Source of the DNA: Chloroflexota bacterium
GTDB lineage: Bacteria > Chloroflexota > Anaerolineae > Anaerolineales > UBA4823
Length of the DNA stretch: 6,138 nt
Direction of reading: 5' to 3'
Assembly: GCA_030669775.1 (NCBI GenBank)
Contig: DAOVCZ010000120.1
Location: 1 to 6,138 of the forward strand
Of the stretch, positions 1 through 5,946 are shown one piece after another. Under the pieces are notes generated by a model. That model worked only from the letters and a program-made list of their open reading frames with translations. It searched no databases and had not been told where the DNA came from. Position 1 is the stretch's first letter, and the number at the start of each line of letters is the position of its first letter. A program made the translations under genes and the position numbers.

Positions 1-624
1 CCCTAATTCTTTTGCTGTATCGAGTACGCCGTTTGTTTCAATTTTGCGATAAAGCAGGCTGTACTGCACCTGGTTTACCGCTAATGGTAAACCATGTTTC
101 GCAAGCGCGTCATGTGCTCGTCTCATTTGATCCACATTGAAATTGCTCACCCCCACCGATCGTATCTTCCCTTCTTCCGCCAGATCAGCCATGGCATTCA
201 TTTCAGCTTCCGGCGAGGAGAATCCCCAGGGTTGGTGAACCATGTACAGGTCGATAGTGTAACCATCTAAGCAGCATAAACGATCATCAATTGTGCGATA
301 AATACTTTTTGCGGTTCTAAAGAGAGGGAACCACTTGGTCCCGATAATCACCTCATCATCTTGCATACCCAGCGTCTTCAGCGCCGCAGCTAATCCCCGC
401 TCCGAATTCCCGCGACCATACATCTCAGCCGTGTCAAACCAATTTATGCCACCATCAAGTGCCGCTTTGATGATTGTGTTCATCTGATCTTGTGATAGGT
501 CGGGGAATACCATGCCAAATATGCCGCTTCCCCCCGAGAACTGCATAACGCCCAGTCCAATCGGCGTAATCTGCATACCGGTCAGTCCGAGGGGTCGTTT
601 TTGTGAGGAATTATTGTTCGCCAA
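1..624 (-). CDS. Aldo/keto reductase, 3' end cut off by window edge
   Basis: This is a probable NADPH-dependent oxidoreductase of the aldo/keto reductase superfamily, a cytosolic TIM-barrel enzyme reducing aldehydes or ketones; the substrate cannot be told. Reading the minus strand from 624 to 1 gives 208 uninterrupted codons. The catalytic tetrad is visible as Asp64 and Tyr69 (in WFDTAEMYG), Lys97 (GTKW) and His130 (MVHQP). It is followed by the family motif GVSNF (158-162) and NQVQYSLLYR (184-193) of the later barrel strands. Family members are usually about 310-330 residues, so roughly the first two thirds are present and the C-terminal cofactor-binding part lies outside. I chose the TTG at 624-622: AGGAG lies 5 bases upstream, an in-frame TAA occurs at 642-640, no ATG or GTG lies between, and the first in-frame ATG (Met17) would remove the first beta strand. 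The gene is divergent from the tetR unit, with about 1 kb between. Family is sure, substrate unknown. Confidence 0.93.
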   Translation of the reverse strand, partial: MANNNSSQKRPLGLTGMQITPIGLGVMQFSGGSGIFGMVFPDLSQDQMNTIIKAALDGGINWFDTAEMYGRGNSERGLAAALKTLGMQDDEVIIGTKWFPLFRTAKSIYRTIDDRLCCLDGYTIDLYMVHQPWGFSSPEAEMNAMADLAEEGKIRSVGVSNFNVDQMRRAHDALAKHGLPLAVNQVQYSLLYRKIETNGVLDTAKELG

Positions 625-629
625 ATCTA

Positions 630-634
630 CTCCT
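630..634 (-). promoter_or_regulatory. Ribosome binding site deciding a TTG start
   Basis: The minus strand reads AGGAG here, followed by the 5-base spacer TAGAT and then TTG at 624-622. This spacing is typical of a working Shine-Dalgarno and is the main reason for preferring the TTG over the ATG 16 codons further in. An in-frame stop (TAA at 642-640) rules out a much earlier start. Confidence 0.75.
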
Positions 635-647
635 GTGGATTACCAAT

Positions 648-661
648 ATCAACCTGTTGAT
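648..661. repeat. Short perfect inverted repeat upstream of the aldo/keto reductase
   Basis: ATCAAC-CT-GTTGAT is a perfect 6-bp inverted repeat with a 2-bp centre, 23 bases upstream of the reductase TTG start and just before its ribosome binding site. Its place in the expected 5' leader would suit a small operator, but 14 bp palindromes also arise by chance and I saw no convincing -35/-10 pair for this gene. The role is inference. Confidence 0.35.
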
Positions 662-728
662 TAAAATTCTGGGCTATCTCTATTCCATACCTTGCCGGAC
701 GCGTACTCGCCCAAAATGCCAGGTAAAA

Positions 729-759
729 TTAGATTATCTCCCTTCACTACTTAATCTAA
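729..759. repeat. 8-bp perfect inverted repeat
   Basis: TTAGATTA (729-736) and TAATCTAA (752-759) are exact reverse complements separated by 15 bases. The stem is AT-rich and no T-run fitting a terminator follows on the + strand. On the minus strand TTTTA follows, but a terminator there would sit upstream of the reductase gene, so a protein binding site is at least as likely. Function is unknown; the symmetry is directly visible. Confidence 0.45.
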
Positions 760-828
760 AACCTTATTTCCAGCTGAAATGTTTCCAGCGCGGCACCATT
801 CTATCAAAGAATCAAGATGTGTTATTAA

Positions 829-848
829 TGGTGGTAAATAATCCACCA
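829..848. repeat. Small hairpin-forming inverted repeat
   Basis: TGGTGG (829-834) and CCACCA (843-848) form a perfect 6-bp stem around an 8-base AT loop. A second possible stem starts inside it, CCAGCAG (846-852) pairing with CTGCTGG (886-892), so the two could form alternative structures. Neither is followed by a T-tract, and no gene depends on them visibly. Confidence 0.3.
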
Positions 849-968
849 GCAGCAGCTGCCAATGCGCGATCATGGAAAATATTACTGCTGGAATAATAAT
901 TAATCAGTTTCGGTATTGATGTCCTTTTACCCCCCACCGGCTTAATATATACAATTCTATTCCCAGCT

Positions 969-1000
969 GTCATTTCTAGCCCCCATGAGAGGGCACGATC
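969..1000 (+). repeat. Decayed copy of the 33-bp palindromic repeat
   Basis: This 32-base stretch starts GTCATT and ends CGATC, with a central CCCCC...GGG. It is followed by tcaaaatccatcataaagct, a diverged form of the spacer seen after the better copies. It starts 52 bases before the first good copy, close to the 54-bp period. I read it as an eroded member of the array; several changes in the stem would weaken the hairpin. Confidence 0.5.
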
Positions 1001-1020
1001 TCAAAATCCATCATAAAGCT

Positions 1021-1233
1021 GTCATTGCGAACCCCTCCTGGGGTGAAGCAATCTCAACCTTCTATCTCCAAGCTGTTATTGCGAGCCCCTCCTGGGGTGA
1101 AGCAATCCTAACCTTCCAACACCAAACTGTCATTGCAAGCCCCTATTGGGAAGAAGCAATCTCAACCTTCCATCATGCTCCCCGGCACCAACACCAAGCT
1201 GTTCTTGCGTGCCCCTCCTGGGGGGAAGCAATC
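1021..1233 (+). repeat. Array of four 33-bp imperfect palindromes in a 54-bp tandem unit
   Basis: Copies lie at 1021-1053, 1075-1107, 1129-1161 and 1201-1233. The shared form is GTYATTGCGAGCCCC, TCCT, then GGGGTGAAGCAATC. ATTGC pairs with GCAAT and CCCC with GGGG around a TCCT loop, so each copy can fold. Relative to copy 2, copies 1, 3 and 4 differ at 2, 6 and 3 positions. The intervening 21-base segments are also alike (…AACCTTCNA…CCAAGCT), so the real unit is a 54-bp tandem repeat; the last spacer carries an extra 18 bases at 1173-1190. The core resembles the GTCATTGCGAG…GAAGCAATC type of interspersed palindrome that I know from several bacterial phyla, including Chloroflexota. No transposase is nearby. 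Its function is not known to me. Confidence 0.88.
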
Positions 1234-1489
1234 AAAAATCCTTTTCAGTCAGAATCAAAACTCCTGAGGTAAGCCGTCAGTCCCCCAAAACGCCCACAAT
1301 AAACTCGACTACACGCAAGATTAAAAAAAAATCCCCTCATGCCCCATTCTCAACCACAAACAATATCCCATTCTCTGTAAGTTATTGATACGGGCAAGGG
1401 TTCCCATCCGCAACGAATGCTGTCAGGATCAGTACAATCACATTGTCCTGAGACCTGAATTTATTTCTTACTCTCCCAGGTCAAGAACC

Positions 1490-1519
1490 TGTCCATCACC
1501 CATAACTTGTCCATCACCC
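1490..1519 (+). repeat. 12-bp direct repeat upstream of the tetR promoter
   Basis: TGTCCATCACCC occurs at 1490-1501 and again at 1508-1519, an 18-base step, ending one base before the inverted repeat that covers the -35 element. The position just upstream of a promoter could suit an activator or a second regulator, but the role is inference; a simple local duplication would look the same. Confidence 0.45.
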
Positions 1520-1543
1520 GTTGACAAAACAACACCTGTCGAC
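1520..1543. promoter_or_regulatory. Candidate operator overlapping the -35 element and spacer
   Basis: GTTGACA (1520-1526) and TGTCGAC (1537-1543) form a 7-bp inverted repeat with one mismatch and a 10-base centre. The arms cover the whole -35 hexamer and end exactly at the -10 element. A bound dimer would block RNA polymerase, which fits autorepression by the TetR-family protein encoded next. Part of the symmetry uses the -35 consensus itself, so chance cannot be excluded. Confidence 0.45.
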
Positions 1544-1549
1544 TACAAT
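1521..1549 (+). promoter_or_regulatory. Sigma70-type promoter of the tetR-cyclase unit
   Basis: The -35 element TTGACA (1521-1526) is a perfect consensus match. It is separated by exactly 17 bases from TACAAT (1544-1549), which has one mismatch to TATAAT. Transcription would start near 1556, giving a leader of about 66 bases before the regulator ATG at 1622. It is the best promoter in the window and points toward the tetR-family gene. No other promoter is evident before the cyclase gene, so it probably drives both. Confidence 0.8.
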
Positions 1550-1563
1550 CCTATCGCTTATTA

Positions 1564-1589
1564 CGGACAATGTCAATATACAATATCCG
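1564..1589. promoter_or_regulatory. Second candidate operator in the tetR leader
   Basis: CGGACAATGT (1564-1573) and ACAATATCCG (1580-1589) are reverse complements at 8 of 10 positions around a 6-base centre. A smaller perfect palindrome, GACA-A-TGTC, lies at 1566-1574. The site begins about 8 bases downstream of the predicted transcription start, a usual operator location. It shares the GACA/TGTC half-site with the palindrome over the -35 region, which supports the idea of one regulator binding both. The binding protein is inferred, not shown. Confidence 0.45.
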
Positions 1590-1621
1590 AATTATGTTGT
1601 TAAAACAACAAAGGATCTCAC

Positions 1622-2230
1622 ATGGCGGATAACGGCAAAAAACTCGACCCGCGTATATTGCGCACCCGCAAACTCATCGAGAGCTCTTTCCTTGAATTGC
1701 TGGAAGAGGAAGACTTCCAATCAATTACCATTCAAGATATCACTGACCGGGCAACAATTAATCGTTCAACGTTCTATGCTCACTTTGATGATAAATATAT
1801 GCTCTTCGATCACATCATCCGGCAAACCTTTATGCAGTCCATCAAGTCCAAAGTACTTTTATCCGCTGAATTTAGCATGAACAACCTGAGATCGCTGATT
1901 ATCGCAGTTTGCGATTATTTGACCCGGCTAAATTGGCAATACCGTCCAACCGATTTACAGCTCAAACCGGTGATAGAAACCCAAGTTCAATCCCAGTTAT
2001 ACAAAATCTTGTTCAATTGGATCAAACCACTCGAGACAGATTTTGAGAATCTGAACCCAAGTTCTGAATTGACAGCCTCAATGTTAAGCTGGTCGATTTA
2101 TGGCATCGGATTACAGTGTAGCCAACTTGGGGAATTGATCTCCGTAGAGGAGGTTGCTGACCAGGCTCTGGATTTATTATCTGGAACGTTATTCAGCTCA
2201 CCATCTTTTGAATCAGTGGAAATGGCTTGA
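1622..2230 (+). CDS. TetR/AcrR-family transcriptional regulator
   Basis: This 202-residue protein has the normal length for a TetR-family dimeric DNA-binding repressor. Residues about 10-65 form the N-terminal DNA-binding domain: a first helix (RILRTRKLIESSFLELL), then the helix-turn-helix TIQDITDRATINRSTFYAHF (36-55), and DDKYMLFDHII of the following helix. The STFY-HF-DK signature is typical. Residues about 66-202 are the helical ligand-binding and dimerisation part, too diverged to name the ligand. The ATG at 1622 has AAAGGA at 1610-1615, 6 bases upstream. The gene sits behind a strong promoter overlapped by inverted repeats, which suggests autorepression. The large cyclase gene follows after 24 bases and is the obvious co-regulated partner. 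No gene symbol is justified. Confidence 0.93.
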   Translation: MADNGKKLDPRILRTRKLIESSFLELLEEEDFQSITIQDITDRATINRSTFYAHFDDKYMLFDHIIRQTFMQSIKSKVLLSAEFSMNNLRSLIIAVCDYLTRLNWQYRPTDLQLKPVIETQVQSQLYKILFNWIKPLETDFENLNPSSELTASMLSWSIYGIGLQCSQLGELISVEEVADQALDLLSGTLFSSPSFESVEMA

Positions 2231-2254
2231 TTTAAATCTCGCTCAAAGGAAATA

Positions 2255-5200
2255 ATGAATTGTCCAAGCTGCCAATTTGAAAATCCAGATAGTGCCAAAT
2301 ACTGCTCGAATTGTGGCTCCCCCCTTCCATTGACCTGCTCGAATTGCGGTCATGTTAATCCGTCTGGCTCCAAATTCTGCAACAATTGCGGCAATAAATT
2401 GGACGGTGGTCAAGAGCTGAGTCCCAAATCCGCTCAATTACCCATCCTGGAGCGGCTTATCCCTGGCGAGCTGGCTGCCAAAGTCATCGCCTCCAGCGGT
2501 AAGGTCATGGATGGAGAACGGCGGGTTGCCACCATCCTCTTTTGCGATATCCAGGGTTCTACCAATGCCTCTGGACAAATGGACCCCGAGGATTGGGCTG
2601 AGATCATGAATGGTGCATTCGAGCACATGATCCAACCTGTGTACAAATATGAAGGGATTGTTGCACGACTGATGGGGGATGGTATTTTGGCTTTCTTCGG
2701 AGCGCCTATCGCCCATGAAGACGACCCTCAACGTGCAGTACTGGCAGGGTTAGAGATCACTGAAGGTGTCAATACCTACAATGATGACCTATTTAAGGAG
2801 AAAGGTCTCAGTCTCAATACCCGCGTGGGGATCAATACCGGCTTGGTTGTAGTGGGTGCAATAGGTTCCGACCTCCGCATGGAATACACGGCCATGGGTG
2901 ATGCGATAAATTTAGCTGCCCGGATGGAACAGACTGCTCAACCAGGATCCGTTCAGATTTCCGCCGAAACACAGAATCTGGTTGCCCCGTTTTTCAAATT
3001 AGAAAGCCTTGGTACGATACAGGTCAAGGGAAAAGACCAGCCTGTAGAGGCATACAACGTGCTAGAACCCAAGACAACCGTTGGCCGGCTGCGGGGGATT
3101 GAAGGTCTAGAAGCACCTCTTATCGGCAGAGATAAAGAATTTGAGCAGCTGCAGGAAAGAATTAACGACCTACAACTTGGTCTCGGGGGAGTTGTCTGTA
3201 TAGTCGGAGAAGCTGGCCTGGGAAAAAGCCGTCTGATAAGTGAATTGAAATCGCAATCACTAACCTCAAGTTCAATTCAATTCTATGAGACTTCCAGTCT
3301 GTCATATGAATCAAGACAGCCATATGGTCTTTTCAGACATCTTTTCCGCCATTTAATCAATGCAGGAAACGACGATAATCCCCAAATTCTCCGTGAAAAA
3401 ATTAACATTCTTACGAAGGAAATCCCTCTCGAGGGGAGAGAGCAATTTCGCCGGGTGATCGAAACATTATTTAACCTTGATGCTGATCCAGACCAGCCGC
3501 CCTTAGAAGGAGAAGCTTTCAAAGGACTCCTGTACACATCAATGGCTTCATTCTGGCATCATAAGGCTTCCCAAAAACCTGTCGTCATGATATTTGATGA
3601 CCTCCATTGGTCTGATCCAGCGTCAATTGGTCTTATTTTGCGTCTTCTTCCGCTCACCGATCAGCTGCCTTTGTTACTGCTATGCGCGATACGCCCCGAT
3701 CGCGACTCACCCGGTTGGCAGGTCAGACAAATTGCAGAATCAGACTTCTCTCATCGCTACATCGAAATAAAGTTACAGCCCTTGACTTCTCATGATAGCG
3801 CTGAGTTGGTCGACAAGTTGTTGGCAATTTCTGATTTTCCATCCAATATGCGATCGCGAATCCTGGAAAAAACCGAAGGCAACCCTTTATTTGTTGAAGA
3901 AGTAGTGCGCACCCTCATCGATCAAGGTTTTGTGACACCATCTGAGAATGGGTCGCGATGGATGTCGAATAACCTTGAAAATCAAATCGAAATACCTGAC
4001 AACCTGCAAACTTTGCTTCTCACCCGTATCGATAGTCTAGAAGAAAGCGCCCGTTGGATCTTGCAGCTGGCTGCAGTCATCGGTCGCACATTCTACTATC
4101 AAGTACTAGCCAGGTTGGTTGATGCCAGCCAAGGGCTTGATGAGCAGCTGCTGAATCTCCAACGTCATCAATTGATCCAGGAAACTGCTCGCGTACCAGA
4201 ACTTGAATACATCTTCAAGCATGTCTTGGTTCAAGAAGTTGCTTACGGGACGATCTTACTTCGCAAAAAAAAGGATTTCCACTTCAAGGTAGGCGAAGCG
4301 CTGGAGCAGCTATATCCTGATCAAATTACTGAGTATGCTCCATTACTCGCCCATCACTTCGATCTGGCCGGGGAAGCGCAGCGGGCTTTAAAGTATTATC
4401 GCCTCGCTGGAGATGCTGCTTTTCGACTTCACGCAGCCGGAGAAGCGATCGATCATTATTCAAATGCTTTATTAATTCTGCTCAACCATGATTCCGTGCA
4501 GAACCAAAATGCAGCAGGAGACCAAGCAGAATTATTGATACATCTCTATCTTCGCCGCGGTCGGGCATTCGAATTGAACCAGCAATTTGAACAAGCTGCT
4601 GCTAACTACTCCGAAATGGAAACTTTGGCTCACGATTTAGATGATCCCAACCTCTTCTTGGCTTCTTTGGTGGCTATGCTCACCTTGCATTCCATCCCAG
4701 GACCCCAATTTGATCTAAAGCAGGCTACCAGATTGGCCAATCAAGCGCTCTCTTTAGCAAATCAGCTCAATGATCAGGTTTCTGAATCGAAAATCTATTG
4801 GAACTTGACCATATTAAACACAATGACCCGCCAATCTACGCAGGCCATCGATTATGCACAGCGTTCGATATCAATTGCCCGTGAATTGAACCTTGAAGAG
4901 CAGCTGGCTTATACCCTCAATGACTTGGCCAGGGCTCATTTAGGAAATGGAGATTTTGAACAGGCTAAAACCGTCTCGGATGAAGCGCAGGCCTTGTTCA
5001 AGAAAATGGGAGACCTGCCGATGGTGGCGGATAATATCCTCAACGCCGCCGAGAGAAATTTTATTCTGGGGAATTACGAACGCTCCTATGCCCAATACCA
5101 ACAAATAGCCGACATAGCTACTTCAATTAACAACCAGTGGCTCCTCGCCTGGGGTTTAAACGGTATGGGCTACATCGCGTTGGATTACGGACAGGTCAGT

Positions 5201-5932
5201 AAAGGTATCGAGATGATCTCTGAAACGATCCAGATCGTCGACCGCATTGGGATAGATATGCTTGCAGCTGGCTCTCGGGCTCACCTGGCATATCTCTATA
5301 CCATGCTTGGAGATCAGGAGCGTGGTAGCGTATTAGCTGACGAGGCATTAGCCATCACTCAATCAAAAAACTTTCCCCAACATTTCCTCACCTGGCCGTC
5401 AGCCACACTGGCTCGTGTTTGGTGTCATCTTGGCGACTTGGACGAATCCAAATCTATACTGGAAAATAGCTACCAGTATTACGATCCAGATGACTATATT
5501 ATCTTATATCTAAAGCAGGTGCCTTTTGCTGATGCTGATCTCGCGCTTGCATCGGGAAATCCGCAGCATGCAATAAAAATTATGGATGAATTGATTTCCC
5601 AGCTGCGCGAGAAAAAGGTTCGCAGTTTGTTGCCTGAAGCTTTACGAATTAAAGGGCAGGCATTGCTTCTCAACAACCAACAGGATGATGCATTCAATTC
5701 TTTCCAGGAAGCGCGATTGGAAGCAGAGACATTGGGTGAGCGCAGAGAATATTGGAAAATCTTGTCTGAATTAGCCAAGCTCGAAAATCAAAAGGGGAAT
5801 ATTCCCCAGGCAGATCTGCTTCGCCATCAAGCCCAGGAAGTTGTCACCTATATCTCAGATCACATTGACGATCAAGAGCTGAGAACTTCGTTTACAGAAT
5901 TATCAGAGATAAGGGAATTACTCGCGAATTAA
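2255..5932 (+). CDS. Double zinc-ribbon / class III cyclase / STAND ATPase / TPR protein
   Basis: This is a probable cytosolic signalling protein of 1225 residues making a cyclic nucleotide from NTP. Two identical-pattern zinc ribbons open it: C3-x2-C6-x10-C17-x2-C20 and C28-x2-C31-x10-C42-x2-C45. A class III nucleotide cyclase domain spans about 88-270. It has metal ligands Asp98 (FCDIQGST) and Asp142 (MGDGILAFFG) and the transition-state pair Asn219 and Arg223 (DAINLAAR). The purine-selecting positions align to Arg138 and Thr212 instead of Lys and Asp. A STAND/AAA-type ATPase runs from about 288: Walker A GEAGLGKS (318-325), Walker B VVMIFDDLHW (443-452), and the GNPLF motif (542-546). A winged-helix-like segment follows to about 625. 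From about 690 to the end, roughly ten TPR-like helical pairs are visible, for example 886-920, 962-999 and 1124-1161. No membrane segment or signal peptide is seen. The ATG has AAAGGA 4 bases upstream, 24 bases after the tetR-family gene. The order recalls soluble adenylyl cyclase and mycobacterial cyclase-ATPase-TPR proteins; product and trigger are unknown. Confidence 0.95.
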   Translation: MNCPSCQFENPDSAKYCSNCGSPLPLTCSNCGHVNPSGSKFCNNCGNKLDGGQELSPKSAQLPILERLIPGELAAKVIASSGKVMDGERRVATILFCDIQGSTNASGQMDPEDWAEIMNGAFEHMIQPVYKYEGIVARLMGDGILAFFGAPIAHEDDPQRAVLAGLEITEGVNTYNDDLFKEKGLSLNTRVGINTGLVVVGAIGSDLRMEYTAMGDAINLAARMEQTAQPGSVQISAETQNLVAPFFKLESLGTIQVKGKDQPVEAYNVLEPKTTVGRLRGIEGLEAPLIGRDKEFEQLQERINDLQLGLGGVVCIVGEAGLGKSRLISELKSQSLTSSSIQFYETSSLSYESRQPYGLFRHLFRHLINAGNDDNPQILREKINILTKEIPLEGREQFRRVIETLFNLDADPDQPPLEGEAFKGLLYTSMASFWHHKASQKPVVMIFDDLHWSDPASIGLILRLLPLTDQLPLLLLCAIRPDRDSPGWQVRQIAESDFSHRYIEIKLQPLTSHDSAELVDKLLAISDFPSNMRSRILEKTEGNPLFVEEVVRTLIDQGFVTPSENGSRWMSNNLENQIEIPDNLQTLLLTRIDSLEESARWILQLAAVIGRTFYYQVLARLVDASQGLDEQLLNLQRHQLIQETARVPELEYIFKHVLVQEVAYGTILLRKKKDFHFKVGEALEQLYPDQITEYAPLLAHHFDLAGEAQRALKYYRLAGDAAFRLHAAGEAIDHYSNALLILLNHDSVQNQNAAGDQAELLIHLYLRRGRAFELNQQFEQAAANYSEMETLAHDLDDPNLFLASLVAMLTLHSIPGPQFDLKQATRLANQALSLANQLNDQVSESKIYWNLTILNTMTRQSTQAIDYAQRSISIARELNLEEQLAYTLNDLARAHLGNGDFEQAKTVSDEAQALFKKMGDLPMVADNILNAAERNFILGNYERSYAQYQQIADIATSINNQWLLAWGLNGMGYIALDYGQVSKGIEMISETIQIVDRIGIDMLAAGSRAHLAYLYTMLGDQERGSVLADEALAITQSKNFPQHFLTWPSATLARVWCHLGDLDESKSILENSYQYYDPDDYIILYLKQVPFADADLALASGNPQHAIKIMDELISQLREKKVRSLLPEALRIKGQALLLNNQQDDAFNSFQEARLEAETLGERREYWKILSELAKLENQKGNIPQADLLRHQAQEVVTYISDHIDDQELRTSFTELSEIRELLAN

Positions 5933-5946
5933 ATTTTAGGTTTCCC

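Larger units (their letters stand above)
625..1520. other. Long gene-free region with repeats and small palindromes
   Basis: About 900 bases between the divergent reductase and regulator genes carry no open frame that I can support. The open stretches lack ribosome binding sites, overlap the reductase antisense, or merely read through repeats. The region contains palindromes at 648-661, 729-759 and 829-848, a longer-range pair CCAGCAG (846-852) with CTGCTGG (886-892), the 54-bp repeat array at 969-1233, and an A-run near 1323-1331. Near the regulator promoter it has a small hairpin, CAGGT-caaga-ACCTG (1477-1491), and a 12-bp direct repeat. Between about 1234 and 1470 I see nothing further that is recognisable. 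Confidence 0.7.

Noticed and set aside
729..759. Intrinsic terminator
   Set aside because: The stem is AT-rich, the loop is 15 bases long and there is no T-run; on the minus strand it would lie upstream of, not after, a gene.
603..896. Open frame of 97 codons on the + strand
   Set aside because: It begins antisense inside the aldo/keto reductase start region, has no ribosome binding site, and has an unconvincing composition without family motifs.
1021..1233. Possible CRISPR array
   Set aside because: The spacers are near copies of each other rather than unique, the repeats diverge internally, one spacer is 18 bases longer, and no cas gene is present.
969..1233. Insertion sequence or transposon remnant
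   Set aside because: No transposase fragment, paired terminal inverted repeats around a body, or target-site duplication could be seen; the units are short palindromes only.
1385..1603. Open frame of 72 codons on the + strand
   Set aside because: It runs across the tetR promoter and both candidate operators, has no ribosome binding site, and has no recognisable motif.
2255..5932. Pycsar- or CBASS-type antiphage system around the cyclase
   Set aside because: No separate effector (membrane, nuclease, TIR or cyclic-nucleotide-binding protein) is adjacent within the window, and the cyclase is embedded in a large STAND-TPR chain; nothing specific supports defence.
5933..5946. Shared bidirectional terminator between the convergent genes
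   Set aside because: The 14 bases between the stops contain no inverted repeat able to form a stem.
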